Assembly: GCF_005406125.1 (NCBI RefSeq)
Contig: NZ_BIXZ01000007.1
Location: forward strand, 101,424-165,423
DNA length: 64,000 nucleotides
From: Haloarcula mannanilytica
GTDB lineage: Archaea; Halobacteriota; Halobacteria; Halobacteriales; Haloarculaceae
Direction of reading: 5' to 3'
Under the pieces are notes generated by a model that was not told where the DNA came from, did not search any database, and was given only the letters and a program-made list of their open reading frames with translations. A program made the translations under genes and the position numbers. Position 1 is the stretch's first letter; the number at the start of each line of letters is the position of its first letter. Below, piece by piece: positions 16,939-26,027 of the stretch.

Positions 16939-17832
16939 TTAGACTGCACGTGACCGCCTGACCCAGCCGATGCGCGTGATTGCCTCCGCGCCGAGTTGGC
17001 CAAGAAGTCCGGCGGCTTCAAGATCGTGTTCCGCGAAAGCGTCGACGACGACATCGCCGGCGCTGAGGACGCCGTGTTCACCGATAGGGACGTACAGTCC
17101 GGACTGAAGATCACCACGGTTATGATCATCTGCGGTCAGTTCGTGGTCCGCATGGAGCTCGGGTTCGCCGGTCCGGAAGGTCCGTGCGGCGGGGGTCTCC
17201 TCGTCCACGGAATAATCGGGTCGGTCGCCGGCCCGCTCAACACACTCCTCGGTAGCCACGACAGTTCGCAACAAGTCGGCGTCGGTATCGACCAACCGAA
17301 CCGTCGTATTGACTAGTCCGAGGATGTTCTTCGCGGCGTCGGCGAGGATTTCAGCAACGTCCTTCCGTGAGCTCACAGACCGAAGTTCCTGACTCGTTTT
17401 CCGAAGCACCTCGATGCGCTGTTCGCGTCGCTTCACGTCGGTGATATCCTGAACGGTCCCGTACAACCACAGTTCTCCGCCTGCCGTTTCACGCGGCTCG
17501 CAGTGCATCTGTATCGACCGCTCGGTCGTGCCTGCCCCGGTAAGCGCCACGTCGACGGTGAACGGTTCGGTATCTGAAGCCGCCTCAGTAAATAGCCGGA
17601 GCACTTGCTCCTCGTCGCTATCAGTGTATTGGGCGACGAGGTCGGCAAACGACAGCTGCTGGTCCGGATCGATACTGTGGACCCTCTTGGCCTGTCGGCT
17701 CCACCACGTCTCTTCAGTCGCCACCCTATAGGAGAACACGCCGACACCAGTAAGCCGCTGAAAGCTTGACAGCAGTTCCAGATACTGCTCCTCATTTAGC
17801 AACTCCGACGGTCTGTCTCGTGGACTACCCAT
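16939..17832 (-). CDS. PAS-GAF signalling protein without an output domain
   Basis: A 297-residue soluble protein. Residues ~10-140 form a PAS domain ending in the PAC signature LWLYGTVQDITDVKRREQR, followed by a coiled linker (QRIEVLRKTSQELRS) and a GAF domain (VAEILADAAKNILGLVNTTVRLVD through GLYVPIGEHGVL). In haloarchaea this order is normally followed by a histidine-kinase core or a Bat-type HTH. Here the chain stops about 15 residues after the GAF domain (GWVRRSRAV), so no kinase or DNA-binding part is present. It is either a sensor partner for another protein or a gene truncated by the AT-rich DNA that follows. The start is the ATG at 17832; the longer frame adds unrelated residues. Confidence 0.75.
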   Translation of the reverse strand: MGSPRDRPSELLNEEQYLELLSSFQRLTGVGVFSYRVATEETWWSRQAKRVHSIDPDQQLSFADLVAQYTDSDEEQVLRLFTEAASDTEPFTVDVALTGAGTTERSIQMHCEPRETAGGELWLYGTVQDITDVKRREQRIEVLRKTSQELRSVSSRKDVAEILADAAKNILGLVNTTVRLVDTDADLLRTVVATEECVERAGDRPDYSVDEETPAARTFRTGEPELHADHELTADDHNRGDLQSGLYVPIGEHGVLSAGDVVVDAFAEHDLEAAGLLGQLGAEAITRIGWVRRSRAV

Positions 17833-18051
17833 ATTCCTGTGGGCAATTAACACAGACGCCGGATAAAAACCTTCGTGTGGAGTCTCTCTACCGCATTCGT
17901 ACCCGTACCGGTCGCACTCCAGCTGTGTTACGTCAGCTCGTGGAACCAATCTAGCCCGATTAAATAAATCAATTAAATTACTATTATGGGAATTCAGATC
18001 TCCGGTCCATCCGTTATCGACTGCTGATTACTGGCAGTACTTCCAGTCGAT

Positions 18052-18068
18052 ATTCACATAATGCGAAT
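18052..18068 (+). promoter_or_regulatory. Candidate IclR operator, site 1
   Basis: ATTCACATAATGCGAAT is a 17-bp near-perfect palindrome with half-sites ATTCRYAT around one central base. It lies 71 bases before the IclR start codon. Near-identical sequence occurs at 18091-18107 and, on the other strand, at 19107-19123. Confidence 0.6.
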
Positions 18069-18090
18069 AATTCTCTTTCGAGGCGGTAGT

Positions 18091-18107
18091 GTTCACATTA
18101 TGCAAAC
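18091..18107 (+). promoter_or_regulatory. Candidate IclR operator, site 2
   Basis: GTTCACATTATGCAAAC matches site 1 at most core positions (TTCACAT-A/T-ATGCRAA). The two sites are 39 bases apart centre to centre, which suggests cooperative binding and autoregulation of the IclR gene that starts 32 bases further on. Confidence 0.5.
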
Positions 18108-18138
18108 TGTTATGAAAACGGCACAGTATGGGTACGGT

Positions 18139-18906
18139 ATGATAGAGAATACCGACCGCCGGACCCTCAAGACGACCCAGACATCGCTACGGATTCTCAC
18201 CCTGGTTCTGGAGCACGACGGACTCACCCTGGCAGAACTCGACGGGATGGTCGACAGTCCGAAGAGTTCGATTCTCAGCCACCTCGACACGCTCCGTGAC
18301 AGCCGATATCTGGTCAAAACAGACGGTGTGTACCGGGTGAGCTTCAGAGTAGCGCTACTGGGTGACAGAGTCAAAGCGCGGTATCCCGACCGCGACCGCG
18401 TCAGTTCTGTCCTCGAAGACCTGGCCGAGACGACTGGTGAGGAGGCCAACTTCACTATCTTCGAGCATGGCCGGCTGCTGATGTTCCACGGAACTTCGGG
18501 CAGCGCCGCGACTACGGAGGACGAAACCGACTACCGGTCGGAGTATTATCTCCACAACACCGCCGCTGGAAAAGCGATCCTGGCGGAACTTGACCCGACT
18601 CGTGTCGAGCGGATACTCGACAAGTGGGGACTGCCCCGGGAGTCCGAGGCCACGATCACGGATCGGGAGCGACTGTTCGACGAACTGGCGGAGACCGGTG
18701 AGCGGGGGTACGGCATCGTTGACGAGGAGTTCGCGCCCGGCCTCGTTGCCGTCGGAGCGGCCGTCCACCGAGACGAGGGGACGGTCCTCGGCGGTTTGAG
18801 TGTGGGCGGGCCGAAGTATCGGATCGATAGAACTCGCATCGACCACGAGCTGGGCGAGCAGTTGCTTTCGGCCGTGAACTCACTGGAATCCACACTCCAC
18901 TCGTAG
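18139..18906 (+). CDS. IclR-family transcriptional regulator
   Basis: A 255-residue regulator. The N-terminal winged helix covers residues ~5-65 (TSLRILTLVLEHDGLTLAELDGMVD, SPKSSILSHLDTLRDSRYLVK). The C-terminal effector-binding GAF-like domain carries family landmarks such as TGEEANFTIFEHG, LHNTAAGKAILAEL, RGYGIVDEEFAPGLVAVGAAVH and GGLSVGGPKYRI. IclR proteins sense small catabolic metabolites. The ATG at 18139 places the HTH at the usual distance; the longer frame runs through the operator. It lies just before a plus-strand transporter operon with a matching palindrome in its upstream region, so it is the probable local regulator. Confidence 0.88.
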   Translation: MIENTDRRTLKTTQTSLRILTLVLEHDGLTLAELDGMVDSPKSSILSHLDTLRDSRYLVKTDGVYRVSFRVALLGDRVKARYPDRDRVSSVLEDLAETTGEEANFTIFEHGRLLMFHGTSGSAATTEDETDYRSEYYLHNTAAGKAILAELDPTRVERILDKWGLPRESEATITDRERLFDELAETGERGYGIVDEEFAPGLVAVGAAVHRDEGTVLGGLSVGGPKYRIDRTRIDHELGEQLLSAVNSLESTLHS

Positions 18907-19106
18907 TCGGCCGACCGCCTTTGCAGTGGTATTTGACCGCTAAAATAACGTCTGTACGTCTGTTAGATCTCGTGAGTCAGCTACCAGTCCACTGTTCTGG
19001 AGCTCCCAACGTAGTATGCGAATGCCCCCGACCCAGAGCGACCGTTTCAGCCGTTTGGCTCAAACGGTGGTTCGCTGAGACGGTACCTATTGGTCCGAGC
19101 CTTCTC

Positions 19107-19123
19107 ATTCGTATTATGTGAAT
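19107..19123 (+). promoter_or_regulatory. Candidate IclR operator, site 3, upstream of the transporter operon
   Basis: ATTCGTATTATGTGAAT is the reverse complement equivalent of site 1 (ATTCACATAATACGAAT versus ATTCACATAATGCGAAT), differing at one position. It lies about 210 bases before the substrate-binding-protein start and 165 before the TATA box. Confidence 0.6.
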
Positions 19124-19289
19124 GATTTCGACAAACACTCAGTCTGTGGTCGGCGCGATAGTTGCCGGTCGGAGTCGGGAGATGGATGCGAGAACAAAAT
19201 GATTGATTGTGGACAACTCGCACACTATCCGTCCACGTGGGGCCGAAATTGGAGTTCGATCCTATTCATAATTATTAATATTGCAGAAG

Positions 19290-19298
19290 TTTTAAATA
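19290..19298 (+). promoter_or_regulatory. TATA box of the ABC transporter operon
   Basis: TTTTAAATA is an archetypal haloarchaeal TATA element. A start about 25 bases downstream would fall near 19320, giving a very short leader before the ATG at 19334. Confidence 0.6.
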
Positions 19299-19333
19299 GG
19301 TTGTTGAACCATTCTTTCATGTACGTTCCAACT

Positions 19334-20737
19334 ATGACCAGAGATGCAGAAGCGGTGGACGGGACCAGGCGAAGCTATCTGAAAGCTATCGGAACCGCTG
19401 GCATCGCTGCCGGCCTTGCCGGCTGCTCGGGTGGTGACGGGGGCAGCGGCGGCGGTGGTGGTAGCACCGGTAACGGGGACAGTAGCGGTGGTGGCGACGG
19501 CGGGACCGAATACGCCGCTATCGGAAACTTTCCCCCAGAAGGCGATACAGTCTCCATCGGATTCAACGGACCGACTTCGGGGGCGTTGGGTCCCGACGGC
19601 CAAGACCAGGAGAATGGGTTCGACCTAGCGGTCACACACCTCAACAACGGCGGGGGGCTCGTAGACTATTGGGACCGGCTGAGCGGCGGCGGCATCTTGG
19701 GTCATCAGGTCGAACCGACGAAAGCCGACACCGCGGGAAGTGCCGACACTGCCCAGGACAACATCGACCGGATGATTCAGCGGGATAACATCCAGTTCTG
19801 GACGGGTGGCATGTCCAGTACGGTGACGATGGCGATGCAGAACGTCGCCCAGCGCGAGAAAGTGCCGTTCATGGGAGGGAACTCCACCTCCGCAGGCATC
19901 TCCGGGGAGAACTGTTCGCGGTACTACTTCCATCCCACGTTCCACGCGGAGATCATCGGGATGGCAATGGGTGAAGCTGCGCCGTCGGTACTCGGCGAGG
20001 ATCGGTCGCTGTTCCACATCTATATGGATTACTCCTACGGGCAGTCCAACCGGGACGCCGCCCGCAAGTACCTCACGGAAGAGGGTCCGTGGGAAGACGC
20101 TGGTGGGGCAGCCATCGCAGAGGGTGAGACCGACCACAGCTCCCAGATACAGGCGCTCGAAGAGTCCGGTGCCGACACGCTGTACTTCTCTAGTTTCGGG
20201 AACTTCGCCGCCAGCGGCCTCGCACAGCTGCGTGACGCCGGCCTCACCGACGATATCGACGTAATCATCCCACACGTCAGCGCGTTCACGCTCGATCCGC
20301 TCGGTGCGGACGCAGAGGGCGTCCTTGGGATGGAGCCGTGGAACCCCAACGCCGACAACGAGGCCAGCCAGGTGTTCGTCGAGGCGTATCGACAGGAGTA
20401 CGACGAGACGCCAAACCAGAGCTCGATGCACACCTACGAGTCGATGATGGTCTACGCGGCCGCGGTCGAGGAGGCTGGCACCTTCCATCCACCGACGGTG
20501 GTCAGAACGCTCGAGGAATTCGAGTGGAGTCTCGCGTGGGGCGAGTCCGCCTACCGGACGTGCGATCACCAGGTCGAACGACCGTGGTATCTCGTGCGTG
20601 GCGTCGGCGACGACCGGGCCGAGGAACTCGGTATCCGGACGGAGATCGTCGAGACGACCGACCCGCTGATCTACGACTGTAGTTCGTTCCCGGCGTCCAA
20701 CTGCGCGATGGGGGACAACCAGTACGGAGACGAGTAG
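19334..20737 (+). CDS. Branched-chain-amino-acid-type ABC transporter substrate-binding lipoprotein
   Basis: A 467-residue binding protein of the Peripla_BP_6 (LivJ/AmiC-like) group. A Tat motif (TRRSYLKAIGTAG) and lipobox (LAGC) are followed by a long Gly/Ser linker and then VSIGFNGPTSGALGPDG, the characteristic first strand, AVTHLNNGGG, SSTVTMAMQNVAQREKVPFMGG and the hinge region YMDYSYGQSNRDAARKYL. The C-terminal ~100 residues hold several cysteines (YRTCDHQ, YDCSSFPASNCAMG) that may form disulfides. I chose the ATG at 19334 because of the TATA box 40 bases upstream; 19319 is an alternative. Members of this group bind amino acids, amides, urea or aromatic acids, so the ligand is open. Confidence 0.88.
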   Translation: MTRDAEAVDGTRRSYLKAIGTAGIAAGLAGCSGGDGGSGGGGGSTGNGDSSGGGDGGTEYAAIGNFPPEGDTVSIGFNGPTSGALGPDGQDQENGFDLAVTHLNNGGGLVDYWDRLSGGGILGHQVEPTKADTAGSADTAQDNIDRMIQRDNIQFWTGGMSSTVTMAMQNVAQREKVPFMGGNSTSAGISGENCSRYYFHPTFHAEIIGMAMGEAAPSVLGEDRSLFHIYMDYSYGQSNRDAARKYLTEEGPWEDAGGAAIAEGETDHSSQIQALEESGADTLYFSSFGNFAASGLAQLRDAGLTDDIDVIIPHVSAFTLDPLGADAEGVLGMEPWNPNADNEASQVFVEAYRQEYDETPNQSSMHTYESMMVYAAAVEEAGTFHPPTVVRTLEEFEWSLAWGESAYRTCDHQVERPWYLVRGVGDDRAEELGIRTEIVETTDPLIYDCSSFPASNCAMGDNQYGDE

Positions 20738-20956
20738 CGCCAGACAGCCTCCGAGCCGTGAAGTTGGCTACCAACTGGACGCAGAAACGGATGTCGAACC
20801 ACGACTGCGGTGGCTCGTGGGCGAACGGCGGTTGTCCACCACGACGCGAGTTCTGCCCGGAGTCTCCCAAAGCGCAAAGTTAACATACATGATGGATGCA
20901 GTACAAATCGTACACACTATGAGACGGATACGCACACTTGTCCCGAGGTGCCAGCC

Positions 20957-21898
20957 ATGAGTATCGATGGAATCGTCGGATTCCTGTTTATCGCACTGAG
21001 CGTCGCGTCCCTGTACTTGCTCGTCGCGGTCGGCCTCTCGATCGTGTTCGGATCGCTTAAATACGTAAACATGGCACACGGAGTGCTATACCTGGGTGGC
21101 GCATACATCGGCCTCCTCATCGCATCGAGCGAGCAGTATGGCGGGCTCCTGAGTGATCTGGGCCAGGTCGGGCTCGGCTGGGGGTTCATTCCAGCGCTGA
21201 TACTGACCCCGGTCATTATTTTCGTCCTGGGTATCGTCATGGAGCGGTTCCTGGCGAAGCCGTTCTACGAACGCGATCTGCTCGATCAGTTGCTGGTGAC
21301 GTTCGGGGTTCTGATCGCTGCCCAGGAGTTCGTCGCCATCATCTTTGGTCGGACGGGGACCATCTATCCCCGCCCCGAGTGGCTCACGGGCGCGATATCG
21401 CTTCCCGTTATCGGCACACCGCCCGGGATGAGCGCGGCGTCGACGATACGCGTACTGGTTGTTGCGCTCACACTCGTTCTCATCCTGGCCATCTTCGCGT
21501 TCTTCAAGTACACCGACTACGGGCTCGCAGTGCGTGCGGGGACAGAGGACTCGGAGATGGCTGAGATGCTCGGGATCCGAGTCGGACGGCCGTTCCTGCT
21601 GATATTCGCCGTCGGGTCCGCGTACGCGGGCCTCGCGGGCGTACTCGGGGGCTCGCTGTTTAACGTCACCTCCGGAATCGGCATGGAAATAATCATCCCC
21701 TCGCTGGTCATCGTGATAATGGGCGGCGTCGGCAGCCTCAGAGGGACAGTGGTCGGGGCGCTTCTGGCCGGTCTCTTTTTCGCGACAGCCACCGAACTTA
21801 TGCCGAGCATGACTAGGGCCAGTATTTACCTGCTGGCAATCGTGGTCCTGTCTCTCAGACCGAACGGGATCTTCCCCTCCACGGAGGTCGGGCAATGA
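20957..21898 (+). CDS. ABC transporter permease, LivH type
   Basis: A 313-residue inner-membrane permease with about eight hydrophobic helices. LivH landmarks are VGLSIVFGSLKYVNMAHGVLYLGGAYIG (motif NMAHG), GIVMERFLAKPFYERDLLDQLLVT, YGLAVRAGTEDSEMAEMLGI (the cytoplasmic coupling loop) and IIIPSLVIVIMGGVGSLRGT. It pairs with the LivM-type permease, with which it overlaps by four bases. The ATG at 20957 gives the usual N-terminus; the extended frame upstream is intergenic. A gap of 219 bases separates it from the binding-protein gene, so a processing site or second promoter could lie there. Confidence 0.9.
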   Translation: MSIDGIVGFLFIALSVASLYLLVAVGLSIVFGSLKYVNMAHGVLYLGGAYIGLLIASSEQYGGLLSDLGQVGLGWGFIPALILTPVIIFVLGIVMERFLAKPFYERDLLDQLLVTFGVLIAAQEFVAIIFGRTGTIYPRPEWLTGAISLPVIGTPPGMSAASTIRVLVVALTLVLILAIFAFFKYTDYGLAVRAGTEDSEMAEMLGIRVGRPFLLIFAVGSAYAGLAGVLGGSLFNVTSGIGMEIIIPSLVIVIMGGVGSLRGTVVGALLAGLFFATATELMPSMTRASIYLLAIVVLSLRPNGIFPSTEVGQ

Positions 21899-23037
21899 GT
21901 ATTGACACGATTCGCAACAGCGTCAACGGCGACTCGACGTTGGTTAGCTGGGAGACGTGGAATCGAATCAAACACACTGAACGATTCGTCTTCCTGTCGT
22001 CGGTCCTGTTCGTGCTCCTGTTCTCGTACACGTTCGGACGGGCACCTGTTATTTCAGGGATTTTCCGGGGCTATCACGGACTCGCGATGACGATACTCAT
22101 CTGGTCGATCTTCGCCCTCGGCTTCAATCTCCTCCTGGGACAGACCGGATTGCTCTCGTTTGGACACGCCATGTTCTTCGGAACGGCGAGTTACGCTGCA
22201 GCGCTGTTCGCGATTCACGTGTACAACGAGCCACTCGTCGTCGTGCTTGTCGGGACGCTGGCTGCGGTGGCCCTCGGTGTGGTTTCGGCGCTGATATTGC
22301 TTCGTCTACACACCGTTTACTTCTCAATCGTCGCGCTCGCGATAGCCCAGCTCCTCTACTTCCTCGCTCGGGAGCCGCTGGTCGAGATAACGAAGGGGAT
22401 AAACGGGCTCGACATCCCGCGCGTTGCTCTCCTGGGAATCATCGACCTGGAGCACGAATACAGCGGTCTCGTCGGCACACTCCTGGTGAATAACCTCTAC
22501 ATCTTCATCGGGGTCTTCTTCGTCGCCGTCGTCGCGCTCATCACGCGAATCCGAAAGTCGCCTTACGGGCTGATATTCAAGTCCATACGGGAAAACGAGA
22601 AGCGGACGGCGTTTGTGGGACTCGACGTTTGGCGCTACAAGTTCGCGGCGTTCATCCTCTCGGCGGCGATTGTCGGACTCGCCGGAGGCCTGATGGCCGT
22701 CAACACGCAGTTCGCTGGGGTTGAGCGCCTCTACTGGTCCGTCAGCGGTGACATCGTCGTGATGACCGTCCTCGGTGGGCTGGGAACGCTCGCCGGACCC
22801 GTTATCGGGACGTTCGTCTTCTTTTATTTCAAAGGCATCGTCAACGGGTTCCCGGCGCTGGGCAACTACTGGTTGCTCCTGCTGTCGCTGTCGTTCACTG
22901 CCGTCGTGTGGATCTATCCGGACGGAATCTGGGGCATGCTCACCGACTTTACTGTGGCGCTTCGTGACCCGAAGGAACTGGTGGCGAAAACGAAACAGCG
23001 GCTGGCGAACCTGCTCCCGTCCGGGGGTGAGCGCTGA
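21895..23037 (+). CDS. ABC transporter permease, LivM type
   Basis: A 380-residue permease. LivM hallmarks are LLLGQTGLLSFGHAMFFGTASYAAAL (motif GQTGLLSFGHA), IRENEKRTAFVGLDVWRYKFAAFILSA (the ATPase-coupling loop) and GGLGTLAGPVIGTFVFF. The N-terminus has an extra ~50 residues with one membrane helix. It overlaps the LivH gene (ATGA) and the LivG gene by one base (TGATG), so all four cytoplasmic/membrane components are translated as a coupled set. Confidence 0.9.
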   Translation: MSIDTIRNSVNGDSTLVSWETWNRIKHTERFVFLSSVLFVLLFSYTFGRAPVISGIFRGYHGLAMTILIWSIFALGFNLLLGQTGLLSFGHAMFFGTASYAAALFAIHVYNEPLVVVLVGTLAAVALGVVSALILLRLHTVYFSIVALAIAQLLYFLAREPLVEITKGINGLDIPRVALLGIIDLEHEYSGLVGTLLVNNLYIFIGVFFVAVVALITRIRKSPYGLIFKSIRENEKRTAFVGLDVWRYKFAAFILSAAIVGLAGGLMAVNTQFAGVERLYWSVSGDIVVMTVLGGLGTLAGPVIGTFVFFYFKGIVNGFPALGNYWLLLLSLSFTAVVWIYPDGIWGMLTDFTVALRDPKELVAKTKQRLANLLPSGGER

Positions 23038-23798
23038 TGGCACTGCTCGAAACACAGGGCCTGACGAAGGAGTTCGGGGGTCTCACGGCACTCAACAACG
23101 TCGATATGGCTGTCGAAGCGGGTGAGCTAGTCTCGCTTATCGGCCCGAACGGCGCTGGGAAGTCAACGCTCATCAATACGATAACAGGACAGCTGTCGCC
23201 GACGCGGGGCGATGTCTACTACGACGGGACCGACCTCGTCGGGATGAAACCGTTCGAAATCGCGCAACTCGGGGTCGGCCGGTCGTTCCAGACCGCGTCG
23301 ATTCTGCCGGAACTGACGGTCCGTGAGAACATCCAGGTCGCGTCCTTCGCGGCGGAGCACGGATCGTTCAGGATCAACTTCCTCCGTCGTCGTGACTCCT
23401 TCGAGGAAGTGCAAGCACAGACGGACGACATTTTGGAAACAATCGGTCTCGACTCGGAGGCCGACTCGGACGCTCGGTCGCTCCCGTACGGTGACAAACG
23501 TCGACTCGAAGTGGCGATCGGACTCGCGACCGATCCGGACCTGCTGTTCATGGACGAGCCGACGGCCGGGATGTCTCCTGCGGAGACCGAAATGACAGTG
23601 AATCTCATCGGCGACCTGCTGACCGACTGGGGAATGACGATATTCCTCGTCGAGCACGACATGGACATCGTCTTCGACGTTTCGGACCGCATCTTTACGC
23701 TCCACCAGGGAGAGCTGATCGCACGCGGCACGCCGGAAGAAATCAGAGATCATCCGGCCGTCAGAGAAGCCTATCTCGGCGGGGGTGAAGAGGCGTGA
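23037..23798 (+). CDS. ABC transporter ATP-binding protein, LivG type
   Basis: A 253-residue ATPase. Walker A is GPNGAGKST near residue 38. The Q-loop region GVGRSFQTASILPELTVRENI is LivG-like, the signature is the shortened LPYGDKRRLEVAIGLA used by LivG in place of LSGGQ, Walker B is LLFMDEPTAGMSP and the H-loop is LVEHDMDIVF. It forms the heterodimer with the LivF-type ATPase encoded next, overlapping it by four bases (GTGA). Confidence 0.92.
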   Translation: MALLETQGLTKEFGGLTALNNVDMAVEAGELVSLIGPNGAGKSTLINTITGQLSPTRGDVYYDGTDLVGMKPFEIAQLGVGRSFQTASILPELTVRENIQVASFAAEHGSFRINFLRRRDSFEEVQAQTDDILETIGLDSEADSDARSLPYGDKRRLEVAIGLATDPDLLFMDEPTAGMSPAETEMTVNLIGDLLTDWGMTIFLVEHDMDIVFDVSDRIFTLHQGELIARGTPEEIRDHPAVREAYLGGGEEA

Positions 23799-24538
23799 GC
23801 CTGCTCCATCTGGATGACGTGCACGCCTATTACGGACCGAGTCACATCCTGCGGGGCGTCACGCTCAGCATCGAAGAAGGTGAAATCGTCACACTCCTCG
23901 GACGGAACGGTGCCGGCAAGACCACCACCGTTCGGAGCATCGCCGGTACCGAACCGCCCGAAGTTCGGTCCGGAGCGATCCGTTTCGACGGGACAGACAT
24001 TACGGACTGGCCGGCCGACAATGTTGCGATGGGCGGCATCGGCGTCGTCCCCGAGGGGCGTCGCCTGTTCACCGAACTGACGGTCGAGGAGAACCTCGAA
24101 ATGTCCAAGATCACCCGTGGCTGGTGGAACACGATCCGCCGCGGCGGGCTCGGTGGCGACGACAGTACGATGGCGCTCGGGGAACTCTACGACCTGTTTC
24201 CTCGACTGGAAGAACGGCGAGAGCAGGAAGCCGGAACGCTCTCCGGTGGAGAACAACAGATGCTATCGATTGCGCGGACGCTCCGATTACCGGATCTGAA
24301 GCTATTACTGTTGGACGAGCCGACCGAGGGCCTGGCCCCACAGATAGTCAAGGCGGTCGGTGACTCCATTAACGAAATCGCCGGCCAGGGACTGACGGTG
24401 CTGCTAATCGAGCAGAACGTCCGCGAGGCGCTTCGCATCGCAGACCGCGGATACGTCCTCGATCAGGGCGACATCGTCTACGAGGGTACTGTCGAGGAAC
24501 TCGAAAACAAAGACCTCGACGAATACCTCGTCGTATAG
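23795..24538 (+). CDS. ABC transporter ATP-binding protein, LivF type
   Basis: A 247-residue ATPase starting at GTG. Walker A is GRNGAGKTT near residue 37, the LivF-specific GIGVVPEGRRLFTELTVEENL is present (motif VPEGRRLF), the signature is LSGGEQQMLSIARTL, Walker B is LLLLDEPTEGLAP and the H-loop is LIEQNV. The segment NTIRRGGLGGDDSTMALGELY is a small insertion. It closes the five-gene transporter operon. The next gene begins 137 bases later. Confidence 0.92.
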   Translation: MSLLHLDDVHAYYGPSHILRGVTLSIEEGEIVTLLGRNGAGKTTTVRSIAGTEPPEVRSGAIRFDGTDITDWPADNVAMGGIGVVPEGRRLFTELTVEENLEMSKITRGWWNTIRRGGLGGDDSTMALGELYDLFPRLEERREQEAGTLSGGEQQMLSIARTLRLPDLKLLLLDEPTEGLAPQIVKAVGDSINEIAGQGLTVLLIEQNVREALRIADRGYVLDQGDIVYEGTVEELENKDLDEYLVV

Positions 24539-24675
24539 CGACGGGACGGTCGGATGACGCTGTCTCTCGACGGCCGATTCGCTACAACCGCCACGGTCTG
24601 TGGACGGCCACAGTGTCGTCATCGGTCCGCGAGCACCCGATAGCATTATTCCATCAGCGTCACAAGGTGCCACAG

Positions 24676-25935
24676 ATGGCGAACAGCAACCGTCGGCAGT
24701 TTCTCGCCTCACTCTCGACAGCTGCAGTCGCCGTCGCTGCTGGATGTCAGAGTCCGGGGACTGTGCGCACTGAGCACCCGATTTCCGAACCGATCACGTC
24801 GTGGCCAACGTTTCGGGGCAGTCGATACAACACCGGCTACACCGGTGGCCCCGCAGCAATCGGGTCAAGTCCGTCGATAACGTGGACGTACGAAGCCGAT
24901 GGGCCGTTCTGGGGCAGTCCGGTCGTGGTAAACGGGACTGTCTACATCGGTAGTGCGGATACTTCGCTGTACGCGCTCGACGCACAGACGGGGACCGAAG
25001 AATGGGCGTTCTCGACACAACACCGGATCGAAGGGACGCCGGCCTACCACGATGGGACGGTTTACGTCGGGTCATACGATATGCACCTGTACGCCGTCGA
25101 TGCGGCGGCCGGCACAGAGCAGTGGTCCCGAGCGTTTGACGGCCTGATCCGAGGCAGTCCGACCGTGTGGAACGGCTCGGTCTTCATCGGCGTCGGCTGT
25201 CACAACCTCGCCTGTGCGTGGTACGCCGACGAAACCGACGTACCGGAAAACGGCTGGATCTACTCGCTCGATGCTGCGACGGGAGAGATGAACTGGCGGT
25301 ACGAGGTCGGTACCGAGGTAGTGAGCAGCCCGGCAGTCACCGACGAGTCCGTTTACATCGGTGCGTCGGACGGAACCCTGTACGCACTGACGCCCACCTC
25401 GGGCGAGGTCGAATGGACCTACGACACCCGGGACATGATCTGGTCGAGCCCGGCCATCGCGTACGGAACCGTATACATCACCGATTGGAACGGTAACGTT
25501 CACGCCGTCGATGCGGAAACGGGGGAGCGGGAGTGGCTCGCGGACACGGCCGGACAGTACATCTCGGGGTCCGTCGCCGTCGATACCGAAGCCGTCTACG
25601 TCGGCCATACGCCGTACAATACGCTTGACGACCCCACGACGAACCACGCCAAGATCTTCCGATTTGATCGAACCGATGGCACGGAGCAGTGGGCCTTCGA
25701 AACACCGGCCCTCGAAATCGGTAGCAGTCCGGTCGTGACGGAAGAGCACCTCTACGTCGGGAGCCACCGACAGACCGAAGAGGGCGACAGCGTCGGGGTG
25801 CATGCGCTCACGACCGACGGTGATGAGGAGTGGTTCTTAGAGATCGGCGGTCGGGGCGTCGGCTCCAGCCCTGCGCTCGTTGATAACTGTCTCTACTTCG
25901 GTGGGACCGACGCGACAGTGTACGCTGTTGAGTAG
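24676..25935 (+). CDS. Exported PQQ-type beta-propeller lipoprotein
   Basis: A 419-residue protein. The leader MANSNRRQFLASLSTAAVAVAAGC gives a Tat motif and a lipobox cysteine at residue 24. The rest is made of about seven or eight tandem PQQ-like/WD-like repeats of roughly 40 residues with the pattern GxVYIGSxDxxLYALDAxTGxxxW. Such proteins adopt a beta-propeller on the cell surface. Without the catalytic Asp/Lys set of PQQ dehydrogenases it is more likely a scaffold or assembly factor than an enzyme. The ATG at 24676 starts the leader precisely. It sits between the transporter operon and the cupin and may or may not share their function. Confidence 0.82.
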   Translation: MANSNRRQFLASLSTAAVAVAAGCQSPGTVRTEHPISEPITSWPTFRGSRYNTGYTGGPAAIGSSPSITWTYEADGPFWGSPVVVNGTVYIGSADTSLYALDAQTGTEEWAFSTQHRIEGTPAYHDGTVYVGSYDMHLYAVDAAAGTEQWSRAFDGLIRGSPTVWNGSVFIGVGCHNLACAWYADETDVPENGWIYSLDAATGEMNWRYEVGTEVVSSPAVTDESVYIGASDGTLYALTPTSGEVEWTYDTRDMIWSSPAIAYGTVYITDWNGNVHAVDAETGEREWLADTAGQYISGSVAVDTEAVYVGHTPYNTLDDPTTNHAKIFRFDRTDGTEQWAFETPALEIGSSPVVTEEHLYVGSHRQTEEGDSVGVHALTTDGDEEWFLEIGGRGVGSSPALVDNCLYFGGTDATVYAVE

Positions 25936-26027
25936 GGTTTAGCGTTTAGCTTCGACAATCGGCGGGGATGGAGAGATGAAATGGATGGACCGCTCCGCTT
26001 TCGGGATACCTGTGCCTGGCGTCCGGC

